From Caldifarciminota bacterium (GTDB lineage Bacteria > Hydrothermota > 32-111 > QNBC01), in the NCBI GenBank assembly GCA_023132105.1, contig JAGLYS010000182.1, forward strand, positions 1 to 14,563: DNA of 14,563 nt. The letters are read 5' to 3'. Made by a program: the position numbers and the translations under genes. The notes below the pieces were generated by a model that saw only the letters and a list, made by a program, of their open reading frames with translations, searched no databases and was not told the origin of the DNA. Positions 7,128-14,563 of this stretch are shown here, one piece after another. Positions within the stretch are counted from its first letter, which is position 1, and each line of letters begins with the position of its first letter.

Positions 7128-8816
7128 GTGAAGAAATTTATTTTATTAATTGTTATATTATTAATATCGTTGTCATTATTTTCTAATGAAATACCTGCAA
7201 ATTGCAGAATATTTTTATTGGATAAGGACGGTGGAAGAAAAATATATTCTCAGTATATATCTGACTCACTTGATATAGAATTGTTATTCATACAATCTTT
7301 AAATAAACTTGGGTTTTACAATATTAATATAGACACTGTTTTACCGGATTTTTCAACACTTATATCCGATTATGATGTCCTGTTTTTATCCTTTGCATGG
7401 GAAAAGTATAATTTTCTTTCCCCCTCAGAGGTTAATTCTATCAAGGGATTTTTAAATACGGATAACAAATCCGTTTATGTCGAAGGTAATAATTTTGTAG
7501 AGTATTATACGGCAATTGATCCCGCATTTTTACAACTACTTGGTGTTCATTTAATTTCTCCGGGTAATGATATTGGAAATGTCGATTCATTGTTTGGTGT
7601 TAGCGGTTCATTATCAAATGGCTTATTTTTTTCATTTCCTTTCGGGACACCTCCTGATTCTAGTGTCGATTTAATATATGTTGACACATCTGCCAGTGGA
7701 AAACACTTCGATGTTTTAACCGAAGTGAAAAGTAAATATATTTTAGCAAGAAGTGTGGGGCACTCAAGAGCCAGAACAAAAGATAATATCTATTTATACT
7801 CTAACAATGTAATCGTTCAGTCTGCCCCCTTCGGAGCAATGTGCAACATACACGAAACAAGCATTATAAATGGCGAAATTATGACATACAATGATCTTTA
7901 TATGCAAAAAATAATGTCATATTTCGGATGGGCAAATATATTGATTGTCGAAGATGACAACGATGATGGTTCTGTACAGGATGTTAAAACCCTTTTTGCA
8001 AATGAAAATATACCATACATGACATACTATGTCTCTAATGGAAATGATGGACCCAATGATTCATTAATGTCGTTTTTTGACATTGTTATATGGGTATGCG
8101 GAGAGGAATCACTAAACACATTTACAGACAATGATCAGTTATATATTACAGATTATATTGAGCAAAGCGGAGGGAAAATTTTCACGATAAGCAGCTATGC
8201 CGCTCAAAACAGTAATTTGAGTGGATTCTTAAACGCTCTTTTTCAATGCAGTTATTCTGGAAACATCATAAATATGACTAATGACAATTACTTAAATGGA
8301 GATACAGGTTCAATAATGGAAGGATTTTCAACCAATATTGACTCCTGTATAACGAATAGTGTAACTTCTAATATATCTAAAGATATTCTTAAGATTCAAT
8401 TTAATAAGGATATTTACAATGTAGGCAACACAAATGAGCGTTTAACAGGTAAAGATATATACTTCTCTTTTTCTACAAAATATATTGGCAATTCCACTGA
8501 TAAGGGGAATTTATTTTTAAGAGCACTCGATTATCTTGATTATACAATTAATGGAATCCCTTATTCGGGAATCGTTAATAAATATAAAAGGGCAGTGAAG
8601 AATAATATTCACCTTTTTAATAGTTCAATATTTATTTCAGGCAATATGAAATCACTTAATGTAAATATTTACTCATTAAGCGGAAGAAAAATATTGAAAT
8701 TCCAAATGAATAACGAGAAATACATATTTGAAAAAACTCTTAAACGAGGTGTCTATTTAATTGTTATACAGGATTCTAATGGCTTCAAATCTTATAAGAA
8801 CATTGTACTGGAATAA
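7128..8816 (+). CDS. Secreted protein with two Rossmann-like domains and a T9SS type A sorting domain
   Basis: This 562-residue protein has a signal peptide (residues 1-19, ending SLFSN). The first domain (about 26-170) begins CRIFLLDKDGG and contains SDYDVLFLSFAWE. The second (about 267-380) begins ANILIVEDDNDDGS and contains FFDIVIWVCGEES and GGKIFTISSYAAQ. Both read as alternating strand/helix folds of the flavodoxin or class I amidotransferase-like kind found in surface proteins. No convincing Cys-His protease dyad was identified. The end (about 505-562) has NVNIYSLSGRKILKF, then LKRGVYLIVI and a final IVLE. This is the pattern of the T9SS type A C-terminal sorting domain, so the protein is probably exported across the outer membrane. 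The GTG start follows AAAGGAGG by five bases. The 3' end is 8 bases from the converging cyclase gene. The substrate and any enzymatic role are unknown. Confidence 0.85.
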   Translation: MKKFILLIVILLISLSLFSNEIPANCRIFLLDKDGGRKIYSQYISDSLDIELLFIQSLNKLGFYNINIDTVLPDFSTLISDYDVLFLSFAWEKYNFLSPSEVNSIKGFLNTDNKSVYVEGNNFVEYYTAIDPAFLQLLGVHLISPGNDIGNVDSLFGVSGSLSNGLFFSFPFGTPPDSSVDLIYVDTSASGKHFDVLTEVKSKYILARSVGHSRARTKDNIYLYSNNVIVQSAPFGAMCNIHETSIINGEIMTYNDLYMQKIMSYFGWANILIVEDDNDDGSVQDVKTLFANENIPYMTYYVSNGNDGPNDSLMSFFDIVIWVCGEESLNTFTDNDQLYITDYIEQSGGKIFTISSYAAQNSNLSGFLNALFQCSYSGNIINMTNDNYLNGDTGSIMEGFSTNIDSCITNSVTSNISKDILKIQFNKDIYNVGNTNERLTGKDIYFSFSTKYIGNSTDKGNLFLRALDYLDYTINGIPYSGIVNKYKRAVKNNIHLFNSSIFISGNMKSLNVNIYSLSGRKILKFQMNNEKYIFEKTLKRGVYLIVIQDSNGFKSYKNIVLE

Positions 8817-8824
8817 TAAAACCG

Positions 8825-11800
8825 TTAAGACAAAAGTCTATCTATATATTTATTTACATTTTCATTATTCTTGTAGACTTTAGTAAGTAAGTCATTTAAA
8901 TCTTTTCTAATCATCCCTTGAAGAGAAGGGGTCTCCTTCAGAAAGTTGATTTTACACCTAAGAAATTTGGAAATAATGAGGAATGAACCTGTATCTTTGG
9001 ATGAAATCGCCCAATATTTTAATATTAAATCCCGCTTCTTTACGGAAGACAAGTCATAAATGTATTTGTATATTATATTTCTATCGATTAAATCGTATTT
9101 ATCCTCAATTCTTTTCATAAATTCTTCATTTACAACTATATCTTTTACATCGATTAAAAATTTTATATAATTATTTATATTATCCTTATTGAAGTATACT
9201 TTGATGAATTTCAATATCTTTCTATCATCCTTTTCTAATGCATCTATCTTCTCGATTTCAGATTCAATGCCTTTATCCCAGAACATATCATTTACAAACT
9301 TATACAACAGTTTATTAAACAGAAATAGAGATAATAGGTGTTTGTCCTCAAATTGTAATGTTTCATTTTCCAATTGCTCAAAAATATTTGGCAAATTGTC
9401 AATTTCTCCGTACAGGATAGCAAGTTTAACATATTGAATATTGCAATATAATTTCGTGAACTTATCCGAAACAAAAGAAACATTATTAACAGCTATTTTG
9501 TAATTATCAAATCCCATACCGATTCTACATTTGGAAAGATAATAATCCCCTAAATTTGCAAGAGCCAAGACCTGTATATCATAATTGTTTATTTTTTCGG
9601 CAATCCCTTTTGCTTTTGTAAAATTGAAAATGGCATCTTTTTCATTGCCTAATTGAATTTCTACAACACCGAGATTATTATGTAATTTGGCAATCATTGT
9701 AAAATCCTGTAAAATTTCAGCTAATTCAAAACATTTTCTAAATATATCCTTTGCAGAATTTACCTTTTCATGATTCATTAATAGCAAACCATAGCTATTC
9801 GATGCATCCATTGTCGAAATTTTATTATTTTCGGATTGGTAGTATTGTATTGCTTTATTATAATATGATTCGGATTTTTTAAAATTATCAGAATACTCAT
9901 AATAATGAGCATAATTTAATGCAATATCACCTTTCAAATGCTCCGATTCGGCAAACTCCTTCGCTTTATCAAGCATATTCTTTATTTTATCATACTTTCT
10001 TATCTCATCATAATCAAAAGCTTTATTTATATATGCCCTCGCCCTGTCTTCCCCCTTCGTATATTCAATTGCATTATCAAACATATTGATTGAAAGATCA
10101 TATTTGCCAATTGAGGAGTAAACGATGCCGAGATTTATAAATATTTTCCCTTTAAGTTCCGGATTGTCCGTATCCTTGATCTTAAGATACCATCTGTTCG
10201 CATCTTTATATCTGTGCATTTCGGAATAAATGTTTCCTATAACAAAAATAGCATCCTCATATTTGTTCTGTTCATTCGATTTCTTGAATATTTCCAATGC
10301 CTTCCTTACTGTCTTTAAAGCTTCATCCAATTGCAAATATTCCAAATATTTCTTGGCAATATTAAGATATGATTCAGCAATGTTCTGTTTTATTCCGAGT
10401 ATTTCATATGCTTTTAGAGAGAGATTCAATTCCGTAATCGAATTCGGCTTATTAGCCTTGAATGCATTGGATATATCAGATGCAATACCTTTTACATCTG
10501 TTTTAATCAATCGATTATATATTGCCTTTCTAAGCATTCTGTCTGCGATTACAGCTTTTTCAGGAACTATAATCAGCAGATTCTTATCTGCTATCTCACT
10601 TTTTATATTATCTATATTCCACTGTCCAATGGCATCTAATATCTTTATAGGGACACCATGCTCTGAAAACGAGACAAAATAAATAAATGACTGTGTTTGT
10701 GGTGATAACTTGTCAAACTCCTTAATCTGATATTCAACATAACTCTTAAATAGTATATCACGCCATCCCTTTTCCAATTTTATATCATTATTTTCATATA
10801 TAAGCTTTTCATTACTTATTAATTCACTTATATACATTTTTAATATTCCGGCATTCCCCTCTGATAATTTCCAAATTTCATCACCCTGTTTTTTATTTAA
10901 ACCATTACTATTTGTTAAAGTTTTTACAAAAATTTCAGTCTTTTTCTTTGAAAGGGATTTAACTTCTATTTTTTCAATTCCAATCCCAATAGCCTTATCG
11001 GATTCAAATACTATTGCCCCTTTACCAAGCTGTTTTCTTTCCTGCAATTTGGAAAACACTTCAATGCTCTTCGAATCGATATCGCTTTTTAAGTCAATAT
11101 AAATTGCTTTGTATTTATTAAGAAATAAATTTTTCAATATTTTCTCCAGACCGATTACTATTGTGTTTTTTTCTATTGTATGAGCAACATTATTTACCCA
11201 TTTTTTTATGTAATTTATATCCGGATCATCTGTCTTTAAAGAGGTATTTTTGAATATTTCATAAATAAATATTCTTATAAAATTATATGGAAAATCTCCG
11301 CTAAAATATTTAAAAGACAGATAAGTGTCCAAATTATGATCTATTAAACTTGTTTTTCCGGATAAATGTTTACCTGTAATTTCTATTATTTTGAACCCTT
11401 CCTTAGAGATTTTATCCCGAAAGATATTATCTATGTCTCTTTCAATATATATTTCCTCTCCAAGAATACTTTTTGTACTCACAATATTATATATCTTTAT
11501 TGAATCTTTTTTACCTTTTACATTTATGGATTCTTCTCTGTTAATAATAAATTTATTTTTTATCTTGGAAAGAGTTTTCTCACTAACAACAGTATCTCCA
11601 CTTGTTGCATAGGATTCAAGTCGTGCAGCTATATTTACGGTATCTCCCAAAACCGAATATTCCATCCTTTCAAAATTCCCGATATTTAAAGCAACAACAG
11701 GTCCGGAATTAATTCCAATACTTACCCTGATCTTCCTGATGAATTTTCCGTATTTCACTTTAGGAAAAAGAGATGTTACCTTCTGAATTTCCACTGCTGC

Positions 11801-12127
11801 GGAGCACGCATTTTCCTCATCCTTTTCACTCCTCAGTGTTGTTCCCCATAAAGCAAGAATCGCATCTCCAATGAACTTGTTTATTTCCCCACCTCTTGAA
11901 TGAATAATATTAATATATTTATTTACAAGATCATTTACAATTTCTGCAACATTTTCCGGAGGTAATTTTTCCGACAGACCTGTAAAATCACTGACATCGA
12001 TGAACATAACAGTAACATAACGCTTTTCACCATACACCTCGGATTTCCCGGTTTCCCTTATTTTCCTTGTAATATTTCTAGGTAGATATGGGATTAAAGC
12101 ATTAAATAACTTTTCAAAATCATTCAT
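8825..12127 (-). CDS. Class III adenylate/guanylate cyclase with AAA+-like and TPR regions
   Basis: This is an 1100-residue cytoplasmic signalling protein. The N-terminal class III cyclase domain (about 35-218) looks active. It has the metal aspartates D44 (in MFIDVSDFT) and D88 (in KFIGDAILALWG). Substrate residues K84 and D162 favour ATP, and the transition-state pair is N165 and R169 (GDTVNIAARLE). It therefore probably makes cAMP. Next comes a STAND/AAA+-like ATPase region with a Walker A GKHLSGKT (252-259), a possible Walker B AIYIDL (341-346) and KLSEGNAG near 420-427. From about 580 to 920 there are repeated TPR-type helical hairpins, for example NLGIVYSSIGKYDLSINMF, which would bind a partner. 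No transmembrane segment is evident. The ATG lies within the end of the ChaN-like gene (8-base overlap) and has no strong ribosome binding site. Translational coupling is therefore likely. Confidence 0.93.
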   Translation of the reverse strand: MNDFEKLFNALIPYLPRNITRKIRETGKSEVYGEKRYVTVMFIDVSDFTGLSEKLPPENVAEIVNDLVNKYINIIHSRGGEINKFIGDAILALWGTTLRSEKDEENACSAAVEIQKVTSLFPKVKYGKFIRKIRVSIGINSGPVVALNIGNFERMEYSVLGDTVNIAARLESYATSGDTVVSEKTLSKIKNKFIINREESINVKGKKDSIKIYNIVSTKSILGEEIYIERDIDNIFRDKISKEGFKIIEITGKHLSGKTSLIDHNLDTYLSFKYFSGDFPYNFIRIFIYEIFKNTSLKTDDPDINYIKKWVNNVAHTIEKNTIVIGLEKILKNLFLNKYKAIYIDLKSDIDSKSIEVFSKLQERKQLGKGAIVFESDKAIGIGIEKIEVKSLSKKKTEIFVKTLTNSNGLNKKQGDEIWKLSEGNAGILKMYISELISNEKLIYENNDIKLEKGWRDILFKSYVEYQIKEFDKLSPQTQSFIYFVSFSEHGVPIKILDAIGQWNIDNIKSEIADKNLLIIVPEKAVIADRMLRKAIYNRLIKTDVKGIASDISNAFKANKPNSITELNLSLKAYEILGIKQNIAESYLNIAKKYLEYLQLDEALKTVRKALEIFKKSNEQNKYEDAIFVIGNIYSEMHRYKDANRWYLKIKDTDNPELKGKIFINLGIVYSSIGKYDLSINMFDNAIEYTKGEDRARAYINKAFDYDEIRKYDKIKNMLDKAKEFAESEHLKGDIALNYAHYYEYSDNFKKSESYYNKAIQYYQSENNKISTMDASNSYGLLLMNHEKVNSAKDIFRKCFELAEILQDFTMIAKLHNNLGVVEIQLGNEKDAIFNFTKAKGIAEKINNYDIQVLALANLGDYYLSKCRIGMGFDNYKIAVNNVSFVSDKFTKLYCNIQYVKLAILYGEIDNLPNIFEQLENETLQFEDKHLLSLFLFNKLLYKFVNDMFWDKGIESEIEKIDALEKDDRKILKFIKVYFNKDNINNYIKFLIDVKDIVVNEEFMKRIEDKYDLIDRNIIYKYIYDLSSVKKRDLILKYWAISSKDTGSFLIISKFLRCKINFLKETPSLQGMIRKDLNDLLTKVYKNNENVNKYIDRLLS

Positions 12128-12983
12128 TGCGTATAATCAAGTAATCACATTGCCCCTTTTCAATCTCTTCTCCCTTTGCCATAACATGAACGATTGCAAT
12201 ATCCACATTATTATCCAATATTTTTAATCTGTATGGAATTCCCAGACCAAAATCAGAGTGAAAATTACCATTCATCATTAAAATTAAACTCTGCTTGTGA
12301 TTCTTCCTATAATTGTAGATACTTTCAGCCATAGTATTATCCTTTATACACTGAGCATAAAAGAAATTATTTACATTCATCGCCTTCATTTTACCCATTT
12401 TACCAATCATTTTCATAGTACTTGCAAATATTTTATAATATTCGGGCTGAAGTGTGTCGATCATTTCCGCGACAAAATTATTGTTTTTTCTTAACGAATC
12501 GATACTGCCAATCCCTCTCATTGCAACTGTATTTGCAATTCTTCTCGGAACATTTGCTGCAATGACATTTAAATTTTTCTCTTTTGCAAATTCTATAATC
12601 GCTCTATAACCTGTTTTATAATTATTCCAGGGACGGGAATTCGATAGAAATTCAGTTTCATTAATTCTCTTTTTTAAGTAATCATCGAGGATTTCCTGTA
12701 CATCTCTTTCAAACATCTCCATTGCAATTGTTAGATTACTCCCGTTTGTTCTATAAAGATCCATTGTAAGTCTAATTTCTACATAATGAGCAATCGAATC
12801 ATCATGTTTCTCTCCAATAAAAACAACATCATAATGAGAAAGCTCCTTTATAAATTGTTGATATTTAATCGATTTGCCATCCCTCATAACCGTAAACTTA
12901 TCCATATCCTGTATTTTAATCCTTTTGGTGCATCCTGTACATACAAGAACTGCAGTTAACACTATAAAAAACAGTTTTCGCAT
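12120..12983 (-). CDS. ChaN-like lipoprotein (haem-binding uptake / TIKI superfamily)
   Basis: This is a 287-residue lipoprotein. A hydrophobic signal precedes the lipobox LVCTGC, with the lipidated cysteine at residue 18. Three blocks match the ChaN-like (DUF399) family: DVVFIGEKHDD (52-62, the GExH motif), AMEMFERDVQEILDDYL (87-103) with VIAANVPRRIA (140-150), and MMNGNFHSDFGLGIPYRL (236-253). In Campylobacter the ChaN protein is a haem-binding lipoprotein. The wider TIKI superfamily includes metal-dependent proteases using the same GxxH and glutamate positions. Either haem handling or hydrolysis is possible. I prefer the ATG at 12983 because AAGGAGG ends five bases before it. A frame ten codons longer (to 13013) would place that site inside the gene. 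Its stop overlaps the cyclase start, and a transposase remnant lies 38 bases upstream. Confidence 0.88.
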   Translation of the reverse strand: MRKLFFIVLTAVLVCTGCTKRIKIQDMDKFTVMRDGKSIKYQQFIKELSHYDVVFIGEKHDDSIAHYVEIRLTMDLYRTNGSNLTIAMEMFERDVQEILDDYLKKRINETEFLSNSRPWNNYKTGYRAIIEFAKEKNLNVIAANVPRRIANTVAMRGIGSIDSLRKNNNFVAEMIDTLQPEYYKIFASTMKMIGKMGKMKAMNVNNFFYAQCIKDNTMAESIYNYRKNHKQSLILMMNGNFHSDFGLGIPYRLKILDNNVDIAIVHVMAKGEEIEKGQCDYLIIRNE

Positions 12984-13021
12984 ATATACCTCCTTATCGT
13001 GGTTAGGTCTCAATTTTCTAT

Positions 13022-13207
13022 TTACTTTTCAAATTCTTTAACTAAATTTTGCAGATCTATGTTAGTTGATAATTTATTTTTGAAATTAGATATATTTATA
13101 GATATAATTGAATGACAAATCCCAAATAAATCTCCAATTCCTGATAATTTTAACGAAGCAATATATTCCAATGCATTTTTATATCCTATTCGTAGTGGTC
13201 TTGTCAT
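13022..13207 (-). pseudogene. Internally deleted remnant of a REP-associated (Y1/RAYT) transposase
   Basis: This 61-codon frame begins MTRPLRIGYKNALEYI, matching the conserved N-terminus of REP-associated tyrosine transposases ('xxRPLRIxYxNAxYHV'). From about residue 17 it reads LKLSGIGDLFGICHSIISINISNFKNKL, ending in LVKEFEK. That resembles the DnaA-like helix-turn-helix at the C-terminus of the longer forms of the same family ('LxEIGxxFGxxxSxVSxxxxxxxxKL'). The whole catalytic middle is missing, including the HUH histidines and the active tyrosine. Full-length forms with this C-terminal domain are several times longer. The two ends are joined in frame without a stop, so a small DNA-binding peptide could still be made. 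No ribosome binding site precedes the ATG. I see no convincing flanking REP hairpins. The alternative, an unrelated small protein, is less likely because both halves match the same family in the right order. Confidence 0.65.
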
Positions 13208-13213
13208 TGTAAT

Positions 13214-13241
13214 ATTTTATCTATTCTGCTATTTTTGTCAA
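13214..13241 (-). promoter_or_regulatory. Sigma-70-like promoter in front of the transposase remnant
   Basis: On the minus strand, TTGACA (13241-13236) is a perfect -35 box, followed after 16 bases by TAAAAT (13219-13214). The expected start of transcription is at about 13207, essentially on the ATG of the transposase remnant, so that frame would be read from a leaderless message. It may equally act as the promoter of the ChaN-like lipoprotein and cyclase, with the remnant as a roughly 220-base leader. Which role applies cannot be told from sequence. Confidence 0.55.
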
Positions 13242-13264
13242 TCTAATAGAAAACTGAAGATCTT

Positions 13265-13273
13265 CCTCCTTAT
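13265..13273 (-). other. Orphan Shine-Dalgarno sequence after the small membrane-protein gene
   Basis: ATAAGGAGG overlaps the stop codon of the 57-residue membrane protein gene. No ATG, GTG or TTG occurs at a usable distance after it; the first TTG is about 25 bases on and leads into a stop within seven codons. The same nine bases occur just before the ChaN-like gene (12997-12989). The site may be left over from a downstream gene that was displaced or lost when the transposon arrived. Confidence 0.45.
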
Positions 13274-13443
13274 TGTCTTCTTATATTAGCATAAATCGCA
13301 TATCCTAAAAACAAGATAGCAACGAATAGATATGTTTTTGGTGGTGTCCTTAGAATCATACCATTAAGAAAAACTTTTGCAATAAAACCAACGACAAGAG
13401 ATGCTAAAGATATTGCGATTGAAATTACCTCTAATATTTTCAC
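13270..13443 (-). CDS. 57-residue small membrane protein with two helices
   Basis: This GTG-initiated frame encodes 57 residues. GGAGG lies six bases before the GTG, and the start is 14 bases after the stop of the upstream TPR gene, so the two are probably cotranscribed. The protein reads as two hydrophobic helices: about residues 5-24 (EVISIAISLASLVVGFIAKV) and about 38-53 (TYLFVAILFLGYAIYA). A short polar loop with PPK joins them, and the C-terminus is basic (NIRRQ). The positive-inside rule does not give a clear topology. I do not recognise the family. Being short, GTG-started and hydrophobic, it would be missed by a length-filtered gene caller. The spacing, ribosome binding site and coherent hydrophobic pattern make it a likely real gene. 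A role anchoring or partnering the TPR protein is only a guess. Confidence 0.7.
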   Translation of the reverse strand: MKILEVISIAISLASLVVGFIAKVFLNGMILRTPPKTYLFVAILFLGYAIYANIRRQ

Positions 13444-13457
13444 AAATAACCTCCGGG

Positions 13458-14563
13458 TTAATTTTTTAATCTTTCACCCTTTTTTTCTATCTCTTCTAAA
13501 ATCTCTCTATACTTAAAATTAGGCTTTTTTCCATATAGCTTTTTATAAAATATCACCGCCTTCTTTCTGTCTCTTTCGGATTGTGTCATTTTATATAAAA
13601 AATAATATATTTCTGCAATAAAATCAAGTCCTTTATATTCTTTTAGTAATTTTAAAATTTGCTTCTCTGCCTTTGTCATATCTGACAACCCAATAATTCT
13701 AACATTCATTAACTTCGATAAAGCAATAATATCTAACCTGTCTGCTTTTTTTGCAGATACAATAGCTTGTTTGTTTATGTATTTGATTTTATTTATCATA
13801 TTGAGATTATAGTATATATATCCAAGATCATATAAATTTTCACATAGATAATAATTATGATTCATCTTTTTGAAAATTTTAATAGATTTTTTATAATAAT
13901 ATTCGGCTTTTTTATAGTTCTTCAACGACAGATAAAACCTTGCTAAATCACTATAAGCGTACCCAACCATAAATATATCCCCTAACTCCTTTGCAATACT
14001 TAATTCTTTCTTGAAATTCCAAAGAGCATTATCGAACTCGCCAATGTTTAAAAGAGCTTCTCCCATATTACCCGACGACTCACAAATCCCTCGCAAATCA
14101 CCTAATTTCTTTGCTATAATTAAGCTTTTTTCGAAATATTTTGCCGACTTTTTATATTTACCATCCTCAAGATAGAATATCCCAATATTACCAAGTGTTA
14201 TCCCAACATCCCTATCTTTCCCCAATTCTTTGTCTATTTCCAATCCCTCTTTGAAATATTCAAGTCCTTTATCAGATTTTTCACAAATCCAATATGCAAG
14301 TCCAAGATTTCCCAGAGATGAACTTAATAAATATTTATCACCAAGTTTTTTTGCAATATGCAAACTCTCCTTTGCTGCAAATAATGCTTTTTTATATCGC
14401 CCTTTTCTGTAATATAAACTGCTTATTCTACTCTTTGTATTTCCTTCTCCTTTTAAATCATTTAAATCCTTACATACTTTCAGAGAATTGTTCAATATTC
14501 CAATAGCTTTTTTATATTGCCCTTTATTAATTAATATTTTGCACAGATTACCGTTTATATTAA
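13458..14563 (-). CDS. TPR-repeat protein, N-terminus beyond the right edge of the window (partial)
   Basis: The visible 367 residues are almost entirely tetratricopeptide repeats, with a period of about 40 residues. Each unit contains a variant of 'A..Y...G.Y.KA..YFEKSLxIAKKLGD', for example at LGNIGIFYLEDGKYKKSAKYF. This is the 40-residue TPR type found in regulatory partner proteins and in the C-terminal parts of STAND and cyclase proteins. The repeats become less regular near the end, which has a basic tail (EEIEKKGERLKN). An internal TTG at 14495 could be taken as the start, but the frame stays open for 22 more codons to the window edge and already reads as TPR (KILINKGQYKKAIGILN). The true start is therefore outside. 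By analogy with the 1100-residue cyclase in this window, this could be the C-terminus of a larger signalling protein. That is untested. Confidence 0.85.
   Translation of the reverse strand, partial: NINGNLCKILINKGQYKKAIGILNNSLKVCKDLNDLKGEGNTKSRISSLYYRKGRYKKALFAAKESLHIAKKLGDKYLLSSSLGNLGLAYWICEKSDKGLEYFKEGLEIDKELGKDRDVGITLGNIGIFYLEDGKYKKSAKYFEKSLIIAKKLGDLRGICESSGNMGEALLNIGEFDNALWNFKKELSIAKELGDIFMVGYAYSDLARFYLSLKNYKKAEYYYKKSIKIFKKMNHNYYLCENLYDLGYIYYNLNMINKIKYINKQAIVSAKKADRLDIIALSKLMNVRIIGLSDMTKAEKQILKLLKEYKGLDFIAEIYYFLYKMTQSERDRKKAVIFYKKLYGKKPNFKYREILEEIEKKGERLKN

Noticed and set aside
8828..8839. AGAC-AAAA-GTCT inverted repeat at the meeting point of the converging genes, as a shared terminator.
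   Set aside because: The four-base stem is too weak, has no proper T-run, and overlaps the cyclase 3' end.
10230..10682. 150-codon open frame on the plus strand within the cyclase gene.
   Set aside because: It is antisense to a clear TPR/ATPase coding region, rich in low-complexity hydrophobic residues, and has no ribosome binding site evidence.
12984..13013. Ten-codon N-terminal extension of the ChaN-like lipoprotein.
   Set aside because: It would contain the AAGGAGG site and spoil the lipoprotein signal peptide, which starts properly at the ATG at 12983.
13256..13265. Perfect palindrome GAAGATCTTC after the small membrane-protein gene, as a terminator or operator.
   Set aside because: It has no loop, is only ten bases long, and lacks a T-run. 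It could be chance next to the GGAGGAAGA ribosome binding site.
13458..14563. Periodic DNA similarity of about 120 bases, as a satellite or CRISPR-like array.
   Set aside because: The periodicity comes from 40-residue protein repeats. The DNA units are diverged, with no constant repeat and variable spacer structure.

Overview
This is an AT-rich bacterial window (about 30% GC by eye) with two blocks of genes that converge near position 8820. No rRNA, tRNA, CRISPR array or intact insertion sequence was seen. Three things suggest a Gram-negative of the Fibrobacteres-Chlorobi-Bacteroidetes (FCB) superphylum or an allied candidate phylum: a tripartite RND efflux operon with an outer-membrane channel, two lipoproteins, and a secreted protein ending in what looks like a type IX secretion (T9SS) sorting domain. 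The genes use strong GGAGG ribosome binding sites and TTGACA/TATAAT-like promoters, which is unlike typical Bacteroidota. An uncultured FCB lineage (for example WOR-3/Cloacimonadota-like) is therefore more likely, but this is inference.

Plus-strand block (1-8816). The left end is a complete, tightly coupled efflux operon: a TetR-family repressor, a TolC-like channel, a periplasmic adaptor, a 1030-residue RND pump and a small PII-like protein. Every junction overlaps by 1 to 4 bases. Its promoter (36-63) is followed directly by a perfect GC-rich palindrome (72-89), the obvious operator, which overlaps the predicted transcription start. The repressor therefore probably starts at the TTG at 112. 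The adaptor has no alpha-hairpin: its two lipoyl half-motifs are almost directly joined. A stand-alone lipoprotein follows, then a terminator, a consensus promoter, and a secreted protein with two Rossmann-like halves and a C-terminal sorting domain.

Minus-strand block (8825 to the right edge), read right to left. It starts with a TPR protein whose reading frame runs off the window. Then come a 57-residue two-helix membrane protein, a 61-residue internally deleted remnant of a REP-associated (Y1/RAYT) transposase, a ChaN-like lipoprotein, and an 1100-residue class III adenylate cyclase with AAA+-like and TPR regions. The ChaN-like gene and the cyclase overlap by 8 bases and look like one transcript. 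A TTGACA promoter lies directly in front of the transposase remnant, and an orphan ribosome binding site lies just upstream of that.

The least conventional parts are the ChaN-like lipoprotein/cyclase pair, the transposase remnant with its promoter, the hairpin-less adaptor paired with a PII-like protein, and the unannotated small membrane protein. None of them proves a new system, but the ChaN-cyclase pair is the best candidate for an undescribed envelope-to-cAMP signalling unit.
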